Source of the DNA: a bacterium
Lineage (GTDB): Bacteria > Chloroflexota > Dormibacteria > Aeolococcales > Aeolococcaceae
NCBI GenBank assembly: GCA_021847925.1
Contig: JAJZNI010000160.1
Coordinates: 1 to 33,353 of the forward strand
DNA: 33,353 nt
Direction: 5' to 3'
The notes under the pieces are model-generated. The model did no database searches, was not told the origin of the DNA, and was given only the letters and a program-made list of their open reading frames with translations. A program made the translations under genes and the position numbers. Of this stretch, positions 15,858-24,064 are shown in pieces; positions within the stretch are counted from its first letter, which is position 1; every line of letters starts with the position of its first letter.

Positions 15858-18482
15858 ATGCGACTGGACCGATTCACCGAACGCTCGCAGGAGGCCATCC
15901 AGGCCGCCCAGACCGCGGCCGAGACCCTGCAGCACCCGACCGTCGAGCCCGAGCACCTGCTGCTGGCCCTGCTGAACCAGGAGGAGGGCCTGGTCCCCGC
16001 CCTGCTGCGCCGCCTCGAGGTGCAGCCGGAGCCTCTCGCCGCCCGCCTCCAGTCCGCTCTCGAGGCCCGGCCCAAGCAGCTCGGGACCGCCCAGCCCCCG
16101 GTCGGTGCCGCGCTCCGCACCGTGCTGATGGCCGCCTTCGACGAGATGGCGCGGCTCAAGGACGAGTACGTCTCGACGGAGCACCTCCTGCTCGCCGTGG
16201 TCCGCCAGCAGCAGGGGGAGGCGGCGCGGATGCTCCAGCAGGCCGGCGTCACCCCCGAGAAGGTCTACGCCACCCTGGAGGCGGTGCGGGGCGCCCAGCG
16301 GGTCACCGATCCCAACCCCGAGGCGAAGTACGACGCGCTCGCCAAGTACGGGCGCGACCTCACCGATGCGGCGCGCCGCGGCAAGCTCGATCCCGTGATC
16401 GGGCGGGACGACGAGATCCGCCGGGTGATCCAGGTCCTCTCGCGGCGCACCAAGAACAACCCGGTGCTGATCGGCGAGCCCGGGGTGGGCAAGACCGCCA
16501 TCGCCGAGGGGCTCGCCCAGCGCATCGCCTCCGGCGACGTTCCCGAGGGGCTCAGGGATCGCCGTGTGGTGGCCCTCGACCTGGGTGCGATGGTGGCGGG
16601 GTCCAAGTACCGCGGTGAGTTCGAGGACCGGCTCAAGGCGGTGCTCAGGGAGGTGACGTCCTCCGAGGGCCGCGTGATCCTCTTCATCGACGAGCTGCAC
16701 ACCCTGGTCGGAGCGGGCGCTGCCGAGGGGGCGATGGACGCCGGCAACATGCTGAAGCCGGCGCTGGCTCGTGGCGAGCTGCGCTGCATCGGGGCCACGA
16801 CCCTCGACGAGTATCGCAAGCACATCGAGAAGGACGCGGCCCTGGAGCGGCGCTTCCAGCCGGTCGTGGTGGACCAGCCGTCCGTCGCCGACACGATCTC
16901 GATCCTGCGCGGGCTCAAGGAGCGCTACGAGGTGCACCACGGGGTGCGCATCACCGACTCGGCGATCGTCGCCGCGGCCACGCTCTCGCAGCGCTACATC
17001 ACCGACCGCTTCCTTCCCGACAAGGCCATCGACCTCATCGACGAGGCCGCGTCGCGGCTGCGCATCGAGATCGACTCGCTGCCCACCGAGCTGGACGTCG
17101 TGGAGCGCGAGATCCGCCAGCTGGAGATCGAGCGTGAGGCGCTGCGCAGGGAGTCCGACCCCGCATCGGCGGAGCGGTTGCGCGCGCTGGAGAAGGAGCT
17201 CGCCGATCTGCAGGAGACGGCGCGCGGGCTGCGCGAGCGCTGGGAGCAGGAGAAGGGCGCCATGAACACGATCCGCGACGTCAAGGAGCGGATCGAGCAG
17301 GTGAAGCACGAGGCGGAACGGGCCGAGCGCGCCGCCGACTTCGGTCGCGCCGCGGAGCTCCGCTACGGTCAGCTAGGCGACCTGCAGCGCTCGCTGGAGG
17401 CGGAGGAGCGGCGGCTCCGCGACGCACGCGGCGACCACCCGCTTCTCAAGGAGGAGGTGGACGCCGAGGACGTGGCCGAGGTGGTCTCCAAGTGGACCGG
17501 GGTGCCGGTGACCCGGATGCTGGAGGGCGAGGTGCAGAAGCTGCTCCACATCGAGGAGCGCCTCCACGACCGGGTGGTCGGCCAGGACGACGCCATCGAC
17601 GCCGTGGCCAGCGCGGTGCGCCGCGGCCGCGCCGGTCTCGCCGACCCCCACCGGCCGATCGGCTCCTTCATCTTCCTGGGGCCCACCGGAGTGGGCAAGA
17701 CCGAGCTGGCGCGGGCGCTCGCGCAGTTCCTCTTCGACGACGAGCAGGCGATGGTCCGCCTCGACATGTCCGAGTACATGGAGAAGCACACCGTCTCCCG
17801 GCTGGTGGGGGCTCCCCCCGGCTACGTCGGCTACGAGGAGGGCGGCCAGCTCACCGAGGCGGTGCGCCGCCGGCCCTACTGCGTGCTGCTGCTGGACGAG
17901 ATCGAGAAGGCGCACCCCGACGTCTTCAACGTCCTGCTCCAGCTCCTCGAGGACGGGCGCCTCACCGACGGCCAGGGCCGCACCGTGGACTTCACCAACG
18001 CGGTGGTGATCATGACCAGCAACATCGGCTCGGACCTCATCGCCGAGCTGCCCCACGACGCCTCGGCGGAGGCGCTGGATCGGCTGCGCGCGCGGGTGAT
18101 GGAGGCGGTGCGGCAGAGCTTCCGGCCCGAGTTCCTCAACCGGGTGGACGAGATCATCCTCTTCTCCCGGCTGGACCAGGCGCAGCTCCGCCGGATCGTG
18201 GAGATCCAGCTCCGCGGGCTGCGCGACCGGCTGGCAGCGCGGCATCTCGACCTGCACGTCTCCGAGGCGGCCCTCGACCTGATCGCCGCCGAGGGCTACG
18301 ACCCCACCTACGGGGCCCGGCCCCTCAAGCGCGTGATCCAGCGCCGCGTCCAGGACCCCATCGCCATGGCCATCCTGGAGGGTCGGGTCGCCGAGGGGGA
18401 CACCGTGGACGTGGACGCCGTGGACGGGCGCATCAGCGTCGGCCGCGGCGCGCCGGCCGCGGTGGCCGCCGCCACCCCCTGA
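15858..18482 (+). CDS. clpB: ATP-dependent disaggregase ClpB
   Basis: Hexameric cytosolic chaperone that pulls polypeptides out of aggregates together with DnaK/DnaJ. Its 874 residues show the full ClpB layout. The N-terminal Clp repeat domain (about 1-150) starts [21 protein letters not shown]+ module 1 has Walker A GEPGVGKT at 206-213 and Walker [10 protein letters not shown]. The coiled-coil M domain (about 400-530, rich in Glu/Arg/Leu) marks ClpB rather than ClpA or ClpC. AAA+ module 2 has Walker A GPTGVGKT at 608-615 and [15 protein letters not shown], with the C-terminal small domain [15 protein letters not shown]. The purine stretch AGAGGTAGAG lies about 8 nt before ATG. A DnaJ/CbpA-type gene occurs at the right edge but is not in this operon. 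Confidence 0.96.
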   Translation: MRLDRFTERSQEAIQAAQTAAETLQHPTVEPEHLLLALLNQEEGLVPALLRRLEVQPEPLAARLQSALEARPKQLGTAQPPVGAALRTVLMAAFDEMARLKDEYVSTEHLLLAVVRQQQGEAARMLQQAGVTPEKVYATLEAVRGAQRVTDPNPEAKYDALAKYGRDLTDAARRGKLDPVIGRDDEIRRVIQVLSRRTKNNPVLIGEPGVGKTAIAEGLAQRIASGDVPEGLRDRRVVALDLGAMVAGSKYRGEFEDRLKAVLREVTSSEGRVILFIDELHTLVGAGAAEGAMDAGNMLKPALARGELRCIGATTLDEYRKHIEKDAALERRFQPVVVDQPSVADTISILRGLKERYEVHHGVRITDSAIVAAATLSQRYITDRFLPDKAIDLIDEAASRLRIEIDSLPTELDVVEREIRQLEIEREALRRESDPASAERLRALEKELADLQETARGLRERWEQEKGAMNTIRDVKERIEQVKHEAERAERAADFGRAAELRYGQLGDLQRSLEAEERRLRDARGDHPLLKEEVDAEDVAEVVSKWTGVPVTRMLEGEVQKLLHIEERLHDRVVGQDDAIDAVASAVRRGRAGLADPHRPIGSFIFLGPTGVGKTELARALAQFLFDDEQAMVRLDMSEYMEKHTVSRLVGAPPGYVGYEEGGQLTEAVRRRPYCVLLLDEIEKAHPDVFNVLLQLLEDGRLTDGQGRTVDFTNAVVIMTSNIGSDLIAELPHDASAEALDRLRARVMEAVRQSFRPEFLNRVDEIILFSRLDQAQLRRIVEIQLRGLRDRLAARHLDLHVSEAALDLIAAEGYDPTYGARPLKRVIQRRVQDPIAMAILEGRVAEGDTVDVDAVDGRISVGRGAPAAVAAATP

Positions 18483-18495
18483 CGCGGCCCCGCCC

Positions 18496-18509
18496 GCGCG
18501 GCTCCGCGC
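18496..18509. terminator. Hairpin between convergent clpB and HATPase gene
   Basis: Perfect 6-bp inverted repeat GCGCGG/CCGCGC with a 2-nt loop, 13 bp after the clpB stop and just before the stop of the convergent gene. It is a candidate bidirectional terminator without a T-run. Confidence 0.45.
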
Positions 18510-18511
18510 TC

Positions 18512-19819
18512 TCAGGAGAGGCGGGCCACGCCCGTGGCGGCGCGGAGCCCGGCGAGGCGCTCGTCGCCGTCCTGTCCCGGCCCCAGCCGGAGGACCAGGT
18601 CGTCGCCGCTCAGCTCCAGCGTGCCACCGAGCTCGGCCGCGAGGTACGCGCAGATGCGGGGATCGAGTGCCCCGAGCCCGGTGAAGCAGGGCGGTGCCGC
18701 GAGCCTCAGCGCCGGGGCGAGCATGGCCATCCGCCGGTTCCAGACGCCCGCAGGGACCCGGGGAAGGGGCGCGCCCAATCGCGACCCGAGCAGCGAGGCG
18801 AGCGCGAACACCCGGGTCGGGTGGGGCTCGGGCACCCCGTCCCACAGCGCGCGCTCATGCGCTGTGCCGTCGATCACGTCGCGGGCGCGCTCCATGACCC
18901 CGTCGGGGGGGATGGCGACCCAGCACCGCCCCGCGGCCAGCCGCGCGGACCAGCCGTCGCGGCTCACCACCGCCCCGGGATCCGCAGCCGCGGCCTCGAC
19001 GCATGCGGAGAGCCGCGACCCGGCCCGGACCACGGAGCGGGGGAGGCAGCCGGTCTCCTCGTCCCACGTCCTGGTGGCCCTTTCGATGCGCTGTCCCTGC
19101 ACCGCCGCGAGCGGAAGGGCGAGGTCGCGCAGCCCGAGCTCCAGGGTCGCGGCGACGGTGCCGTCAGGGCGGCTCACGGGACCGTGGAGGGCGGCCCCCA
19201 CGGTATCGGCGGCGATGCGCGAGAAGCCCAGCCCCCAGCCCCGGCGGTCCTGCCACCGGCGCGAGGTGGGCAGCTCCGGCCGCCCCGCGGTGCCGGGCCA
19301 GAGGACGTGGAACGCGCCGTCCGTCGGGGCGAGGGTGAGGTGGGTGGTGCGCGCATGGCGCTCGGCGTTGACGGCGAGCTGGACCAGGCAGAGGGCGACG
19401 ACCTCGGGCGCGTCCACGGGGAACGCCGGCCGCCCCTCGACGCACACCTCGAGACCGGTCCGCGCCCTGATCCCGGCCAGCGCCATGTCCACCACGTCGT
19501 GCGAGCTGCCGCGGGTGGTCACCTCGCGACCCGCGACGAGCCGCAGCGACGCCGCCAGCATGGCGATGCGCAGCCGCCGCGCTCCCTGCAGGGCTTCCGA
19601 CGCGCCGGAGATGGCCGTGAGCAGCCGGTCGAGGAGCGCCGCCGAGGCGGGTTCCGCAGGGGAGGCGGCGACCGCCAGGCGGCTGGCGCGAAGGCGGTAG
19701 AGGACCGTGCCCGGTCCGGCCCCGCGCCACTCCGGCGTCGCGGCGATCGGCGCTCCCTCGGCGTCCGTCAGCAGGGCGGCGAGGGGAAGGTCGCAGACCT
19801 CGGCGATGGTGAGGTTCAT
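18512..19819 (-). CDS. HATPase-domain protein, atypical sensor kinase-like
   Basis: A 435-residue soluble protein. The first half contains a GHKL/histidine-kinase-type ATP-binding domain: N-box LVQLAVNAERHA (Asn151) and G-box RRGWGLGFSRIAADTVGA (194-198 core). The DHp-like helix before it (RRLRIAMLAASLRLVAGREV ... SSHDVVDMALAG) lacks a standard H-box; His107 is the only nearby candidate. The second half has no clear family, but RRMAMLAPALRLAA (362-375) echoes RRLRIAMLAASLRLVA (81-96), and AYLAAELGGTLELSGDDLVLRLGP looks like the end of another kinase ATPase domain, so an internal duplication is likely. The ATG overlaps the stop of the response-regulator gene (ATGA), so the two are translationally coupled and presumably partners. 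There are no transmembrane segments, so the input must be cytosolic. Confidence 0.72.
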   Translation of the reverse strand: MNLTIAEVCDLPLAALLTDAEGAPIAATPEWRGAGPGTVLYRLRASRLAVAASPAEPASAALLDRLLTAISGASEALQGARRLRIAMLAASLRLVAGREVTTRGSSHDVVDMALAGIRARTGLEVCVEGRPAFPVDAPEVVALCLVQLAVNAERHARTTHLTLAPTDGAFHVLWPGTAGRPELPTSRRWQDRRGWGLGFSRIAADTVGAALHGPVSRPDGTVAATLELGLRDLALPLAAVQGQRIERATRTWDEETGCLPRSVVRAGSRLSACVEAAAADPGAVVSRDGWSARLAAGRCWVAIPPDGVMERARDVIDGTAHERALWDGVPEPHPTRVFALASLLGSRLGAPLPRVPAGVWNRRMAMLAPALRLAAPPCFTGLGALDPRICAYLAAELGGTLELSGDDLVLRLGPGQDGDERLAGLRAATGVARLS

Positions 19820-20529
19820 GGGAGATGGTGAGGAGGAGCCGGCTCAGCGGTCCCGGCCGCACCGCTCTCGGGGAGCGCGCCGGGCGCCGGCCCCTCCTGC
19901 ACCGCGAGCCGGTAACGGCGCCGGCCCTGGCTCACCACCCGGACCGGCGAGCCCCGCCGCTCCAGCCAGTCGCCGAAGCGGCGCACCGCGCGCGTGGCGG
20001 AATCCGAGGGCAGCGTGACGGCGCCGGGGTGGTGCACCAGCAGGCGCACCGCCTCGCGATGCCGGTACTGCGCCAGGGTGGGCAGGTGGACCACCCTGCT
20101 TCCCTCCTCGACGCGCAGGTCCGCGACGCCCCGATCGAGCATGCGATCGATGCGCGCGAGCAGGGAGGGATCGCCGTCCCGCTTGTCGTGCAGCCATGCC
20201 CGCGGGTGGGCTCGCTGGATGTCGCTGCGCACCGGGAAGGAGTCGGCATTGGCCGTGTACACGATCGTCAGGCAGTCGGCGGCCTCCCGAGCGAGCACGC
20301 AGAGCAGGTCGGTGGCGCTCACGGACCGGTCCGGGGAGAGGCGGAGATCCCAATCCACGATGGCCGCCAGGGGGCGGCTCCACCCGCCTCCCTCGCGCAG
20401 CCAGGTCGCGGCCCGCGCGGCGCTCCGCATCGCGACCACCTGGAAGCCCCTGGCATCCATGGCGCGGCGCAGCTCCTCGAGCTGCTCGGGCTCGTCCTCG
20501 ACGAGGAGGATCGTCGCGCCGGACCTCAC
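19816..20529 (-). CDS. Response regulator with atypical C-terminal domain
   Basis: A 237-residue protein. Residues 1-120 are a complete receiver domain: acidic pocket VEDEP (E11, D12), phospho-acceptor Asp59 in AAIVDWDLR, Thr92 in VYTANAD and Lys116 in HDKRDG. The C-terminal part (about 145-215) is not a standard LuxR or OmpR domain, but the helix LPSDSATRAVRRFGDWLERRG followed by VRVVSQGRRRYRLAV resembles the recognition helix and wing end of a winged helix, so DNA binding is plausible. GTG 20529 overlaps the TGA of the upstream gene (GTGA) and the stop overlaps the ATG of the HATPase gene. This is the middle gene of a tightly coupled three-gene operon that is divergent from the Tad-type operon. 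Confidence 0.8.
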   Translation of the reverse strand: MRSGATILLVEDEPEQLEELRRAMDARGFQVVAMRSAARAATWLREGGGWSRPLAAIVDWDLRLSPDRSVSATDLLCVLAREAADCLTIVYTANADSFPVRSDIQRAHPRAWLHDKRDGDPSLLARIDRMLDRGVADLRVEEGSRVVHLPTLAQYRHREAVRLLVHHPGAVTLPSDSATRAVRRFGDWLERRGSPVRVVSQGRRRYRLAVQEGPAPGALPESGAAGTAEPAPPHHLP

Positions 20530-21110
20530 CCCGGCGGTCCCAGACGGACCATGCCGGTGCGGGGATCGCGCAGGGGGCGCGCGGCCACGCCGCAGGCGGC
20601 CAGCGACCGTGCCGCGGCGCGGAACGTCCCGAGCGGGAGGTCGAATCCCCTGTCGCCCGCGGAGACGAGGGCCTGCAGTGCCGCGCCCGCGATGTGGCGG
20701 CCCCCGGGGAGCTGAACGCCGGCCCCGGCCCCGAGCCGCATGCCGGCGTGCTCGCCGTCCAGCGCCTGCTGCACCGCGGCGGCGAGATCGGCGAAGCGGG
20801 CAAAGGCGCGCGCGTGACGTGGGAGCTCCGGCGGGCGGCACCCGTACCAGAGGGCGAGCACCGGCCGCCTCAGCGCCGCGACCACCGCCGGTCCCGCCTC
20901 GGGGACCGCCCCCACCACCATCCATGGCCAGGGCCGGCACGAACGGATGACCGCCTCCGCCTCCTCGGGGCGCGCATCCTTGACCACGACCAGGCTGCGG
21001 TCCGACCGGTCGCGCAGTGCGACCGCGAGCTCGCCGTCCGCAGCCAGCACGACCAGGGTGCGGTCGGCCTCGGGTGCCAGGAGGCCCAGTCCGGGGCCCT
21101 CGCCCACCAT
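20526..21110 (-). CDS. Hypothetical protein, possible pseudo-receiver plus winged-helix-like tail
   Basis: A 194-residue protein of unknown family. The N-terminal ~120 residues alternate strands and helices like a receiver fold (LVVLAADGELAVAL ... LVVVKDARPEEAEAVIRSC ... MVVGAVPEAGPAVVAAL) but without the acidic pocket or phospho-Asp. The C-terminal DLPLGTFRAAARSLAACG ... RDPRTGMVRLGP looks like a shorter form of the C-terminal domain of the response regulator encoded next, suggesting shared ancestry. ATG 21110 has GAGGGA about 8 nt upstream; ATG 21188 would add 26 low-complexity residues and is possible. First gene of the three-gene minus-strand operon; the stop overlaps the next start (GTGA). 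Confidence 0.6.
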   Translation of the reverse strand: MVGEGPGLGLLAPEADRTLVVLAADGELAVALRDRSDRSLVVVKDARPEEAEAVIRSCRPWPWMVVGAVPEAGPAVVAALRRPVLALWYGCRPPELPRHARAFARFADLAAAVQQALDGEHAGMRLGAGAGVQLPGGRHIAGAALQALVSAGDRGFDLPLGTFRAAARSLAACGVAARPLRDPRTGMVRLGPPG

Positions 21111-21188
21111 GTGAACGTCCCTCGCGATCGTCGCCGCCCTGCCGTCGCGGCGTCCATCTCGGCGCCCGCAGCCCCCGGGCGGCGCCAT

Positions 21189-21276
21189 GATACCTGGCTC
21201 AGCTGGGGTGGACGGAACCCCCGCGGCATTAGCTACCCTATGCGTCCGCGAATCCACCACCAGGGGGAGGGCCCAG
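21189..21276. promoter_or_regulatory. Divergent promoter region, regulator trio / Tad-type operon
   Basis: The short gap holds AT-rich TTAGCTACCCTA (21229-21240) in GC-rich surroundings. On the plus strand TGGACG (21209) with TACCCT (21234) at 19 bp is a weak promoter candidate. On the minus strand TAGGGT/TAGCTA could serve. Both outward promoters would overlap, so a regulator bound here could control both operons. Confidence 0.3.
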
Positions 21277-21981
21277 GTGAACCGGCGCCGGCTCGTCGCA
21301 GCCGTCTTCTTCAGCGTGGTCATCCTGGCGGTCCTGGCGGTCATCGTCGGAGCCGAGGTCGTGAGCGGCGGCCAGACGGTGAGCGTGCTCCGCCTGCGCG
21401 TGAGCGTTCAGCAGGGTGCCCCGTTCTCCTCCGGCGACGTTGACGTCGTCCCCCTGCGCCTCGCCCCCGGCCAGCTGAACTACGAGAGCGCCGCAGCGGT
21501 GCCGCCCGGTGCGCGCTACGCGGTCGCGCTCCAACGGGGTGACCTGCTCCAGCCCGACGACCTGGTGAGCGGAGCGTCTCAGGTCCCCATCACCCTCGAT
21601 CTCACCGACCCTCCCCCGCTGCAGGTGGGGGAGGCCCTCGACCTCTTCACCGCCGCCCCGGGGACCGGCGCCGAGCTGCTCCTGGGCCACGCGCTGCCGG
21701 TGCAGGACGTGAGCGGCAGCCTGGTCACCCTCCTCGTGCCCACGCGGGACGAGCTCGCCTGGCTCGAGATCGAGGCTGACAACGCGAACCTCAGGATCTA
21801 CGCGCTCGCCTCGGTGGGCCCCGCGCCCTCCGCGCTGGCCCCCGCCGGCGTCGATCAGGCGCTGTGCGAGCTGGCCCCCGCGGCCTGCTCGCAGCTCGCC
21901 GTGCCCACACCGTTGGTCCCACCCACCTCGACCGCGACCCCCGGCGCCTCGCCGTCCCCGGCCGCCTCACCCACCCCATGA
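21277..21981 (+). CDS. SAF-domain, CpaB/RcpC-like pilus assembly protein
   Basis: A 234-residue membrane-anchored protein heading the Tad-type operon. The N-terminal segment RLVAAVFFSVVILAVLAVIVGAEVV (about 5-29) is a signal anchor. The middle resembles a SAF/CpaB fold (VSVQQGAPFSSGDVDVVPLRL ... ARYAVALQRGDLLQPDDLVSG ... LDLFTAAPG). The tail is Pro/Thr/Ser-rich, typical of cell-wall-spanning proteins. CpaB/RcpC proteins sit outside the membrane and help fibre export or secretin assembly; no secretin gene is present here. GTG 21277 is well supported by AGGGGGAGG 6 nt upstream; the earlier ATG at 21240 is in another frame. The TGA overlaps the next ATG (ATGA). Confidence 0.8.
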   Translation: MNRRRLVAAVFFSVVILAVLAVIVGAEVVSGGQTVSVLRLRVSVQQGAPFSSGDVDVVPLRLAPGQLNYESAAAVPPGARYAVALQRGDLLQPDDLVSGASQVPITLDLTDPPPLQVGEALDLFTAAPGTGAELLLGHALPVQDVSGSLVTLLVPTRDELAWLEIEADNANLRIYALASVGPAPSALAPAGVDQALCELAPAACSQLAVPTPLVPPTSTATPGASPSPAASPTP

Positions 21982-22688
21982 GCCTGCTCGTCGGGGTCCA
22001 CACCACACGCGCCGGTCAGACCTCGACCTACTGGGCGGTGTCGCTCGCCTGGAGCCTCTCGGAGCGCCGCAGCGTGATGCTGGTGGACTGCGACATGGAG
22101 GGCGGGACCATCGCCGACCTCCTCTACCTGCGCACCGCGGACCGAAGCCTGGGCAACTGCTTCGGAGATCGTTCCGCGCGCCCCGACGAGCTGGAGGCGC
22201 AGGCGGTCGCGGTGCCCGGCCGCGCCGGACTGCGGGTGGTCCCCGGGCTGCGCGGAGGCTATGGCTTCGAGGTCTCGGAGTGCCTGCGCCGAGTGGGGCC
22301 GGCACTCACCGGCCTGGGGGCCGACGTGGTGATCGCCGATCTGGGCCATCCCCTCGCGCATCCGGGGCTGCGCTCTCCGCGGAGCAGCGCCGAGGCCATC
22401 TGCGCACTCTTCCAGCGCGTCTTCGTCGTGCTCCGCGACGAGCCGGCGCTGGTGTCCCGCAGCATCACCGTGCTCCGCGCCGCCCGCCCGCCCCACGGCG
22501 AGATCGTGTTCTGCCGCCAGCGGTCGCGGTCGCTCCATCGGCGGATCACCGAGACGATGGAGCGCGAGCTGCCCGACCTGCCCATCCGCGACGTCATGTG
22601 GCGCTGGGACGACCGCGCCGCGGCGCGGGTGGGTGACGGCGGAGCTCCCCTCCCGCTCGACGGCGCCGTCCGGGAGCTGCGCCTGTGA
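21978..22688 (+). CDS. ParA/CpaE-like protein with degenerate P-loop
   Basis: A 236-residue protein with the ParA/MinD/CpaE-like fold: strand-loop LLVGVHTTRAGQTSTYWAVSLAWSLS at the P-loop site, VMLVDCDMEGGTIADLL with the switch-I Asp37, and later strands ADVVIADLGHP and VFVVLRDEPALVSRSITVL. The usual KGGxGKT/TT motif is replaced by TTRAGQTS (residues 9-16), with neither signature lysine, so ATP hydrolysis is doubtful. In Tad systems CpaE/TadZ localises the machine at a cell pole, often with atypical Walker motifs. It lies between the SAF gene and cpaF, the usual operon place, and overlaps both neighbours (ATGA and TGATG). Confidence 0.78.
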   Translation: MSLLVGVHTTRAGQTSTYWAVSLAWSLSERRSVMLVDCDMEGGTIADLLYLRTADRSLGNCFGDRSARPDELEAQAVAVPGRAGLRVVPGLRGGYGFEVSECLRRVGPALTGLGADVVIADLGHPLAHPGLRSPRSSAEAICALFQRVFVVLRDEPALVSRSITVLRAARPPHGEIVFCRQRSRSLHRRITETMERELPDLPIRDVMWRWDDRAAARVGDGGAPLPLDGAVRELRL

Positions 22689-24064
22689 TGTCGCGCGACC
22701 CCGCCCGCGGGGCCGCCCCGGTGGTGCGCGAGTGGCCTGCCATCCCCGCCGAGGACCGCGAGATCGCGCAGGTCATCGCCGCCCGGGTGGCGATGATGCG
22801 CGGGTCCGATCCGCCCTCGGTGGTCCAGGAGGAGAGGCTGGCGGCGGAGGTGGACGCCGTGGTGCGGCGGGCCATCGAGAGCCCGCAGTCGAGCGGGCTG
22901 CCCCTCGCCGTCGTGGCCGCCCTTTCCGGCGATCCCGAGTACCGAGCCCTGACGGTGCGCAACGCGATGATCCTCGCGTCCCATCTGTGGCCACTCTCGA
23001 TCCTCGTGTACGGTGCCGACCTCGAGAACATCGCCTGTCTGGGCCACGACCACTGGATGGTGTCGACGGTCGGGCGCAAGGCGGTGCTGAGGGGGGGCTC
23101 GCCGTTCGCCGACGATGACGAGGTCATCGAGTACTTCCGCCGCGTGGTGCGCCTCCTCGGCGTCACCGGCGACCAGACGATCACCGACGCCATGCCCATC
23201 TGCGAGGCCAACGTTGGCTCCGTGATCCGGCTGGTGGTGGCCAAGCGGCCGGCGGTCTCGGGACGCTCCGGGGTCAAGGCGTCGGTGCGCATCCCCGCTC
23301 GTTCCAAGGTGCGCGACCTCGCCGACTATGTTCAGCAGCAGGTGATGCCGCCCGGAATGGCGGAGTTCATCGAGGCGCTGGTGCTGGGTCGGGCCAACAT
23401 CCTCATCGCGGGGGGCACCGGCACCGGGAAGACCACGCTGATGCGCGTGCTCTGCGGGATGGTTTCCACGTCCGATCACATCGTGGTGGTCGAGGACGGA
23501 GCCGAGCTGCACCTCGACCAGGACCGGGGCGGCGGTGAAGCCTGGCACGCTCTGACGTCGGCGGTCTCCACCATCCCCTCCATCCGCGCGGACGCGGAGG
23601 CCCGCCAGCTCACCATGTTCGACCTCGTCCGGCACGCGCTCCGCTTCCAGCCTGACCGTCTGGTCCTCGGGGAGTCCCGCGGCGAGGAGATGGCCGCGGT
23701 GTGCAAGGCGCTGATGACCGGGCACGATGGCTCGATGACCACGATCCACGCCGAGGACGCCGAGCTGGCCGTGGACCAGGCGGTGCAGTACGTGATGGAG
23801 AACCCGCGCTTCGCCGGCAACGAGAGGATGGCCCGCCGCGTCGTGGAGCAGGCGATCCATGTCGTGGTCCACCTGGCCAACCAGGACGGCCGCCGCGTGG
23901 TCACCGGGATCCTCACGGTGGAGCGGGGTGGCAATCACAAGTGGGTGTACCGTCAGGGCCCCAGCGGCGGGTGGGAGCGGATGACCGAGATGGTCGGCAA
24001 CCTCAGCCGCCTGGCGGGGCGCCTCCGCCCCCACCTCGCGGGTGAGGAGGTGCCGCGCCCGTGA
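22688..24064 (+). CDS. cpaF: CpaF/TadA-type secretion ATPase
   Basis: Hexameric cytosolic ATPase of the type II/IV secretion superfamily that powers Tad fibre assembly. In its 458 residues the N-terminal domain (~1-225) carries the conserved TDAMPICEANVGSVIRLVVAK. Walker A is GGTGTGKT (242-249). The Asp-box region reads VVVEDGAELHL. Walker B LVLGESRGEE has its glutamate at 329, and the His-box GHDGSMTTIH at 345-354 has the TadA/CpaF form. ATG 22688 shares one base with the upstream TGA; GTG 22685 is an alternative. The following tadB GTG overlaps its stop. It is clearly CpaF-like rather than PilB because of the short N-terminus and missing tetracysteine motif. A VirB11-like role cannot be excluded given the T4SS-like genes nearby. 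Confidence 0.92.
   Translation: MSRDPARGAAPVVREWPAIPAEDREIAQVIAARVAMMRGSDPPSVVQEERLAAEVDAVVRRAIESPQSSGLPLAVVAALSGDPEYRALTVRNAMILASHLWPLSILVYGADLENIACLGHDHWMVSTVGRKAVLRGGSPFADDDEVIEYFRRVVRLLGVTGDQTITDAMPICEANVGSVIRLVVAKRPAVSGRSGVKASVRIPARSKVRDLADYVQQQVMPPGMAEFIEALVLGRANILIAGGTGTGKTTLMRVLCGMVSTSDHIVVVEDGAELHLDQDRGGGEAWHALTSAVSTIPSIRADAEARQLTMFDLVRHALRFQPDRLVLGESRGEEMAAVCKALMTGHDGSMTTIHAEDAELAVDQAVQYVMENPRFAGNERMARRVVEQAIHVVVHLANQDGRRVVTGILTVERGGNHKWVYRQGPSGGWERMTEMVGNLSRLAGRLRPHLAGEEVPRP

Noticed and set aside
17492-19831. Long plus-strand frame crossing the end of clpB and the HATPase gene
   Set aside because: It overlaps two supported genes on different strands and has low-complexity composition.
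21240-21443. ATG-started frame just after TACCCT upstream of the SAF gene
   Set aside because: It is out of frame with the SAF protein, encodes Arg/Gly/Pro-rich nonsense and overlaps a well-supported gene with a good SD at 21277.
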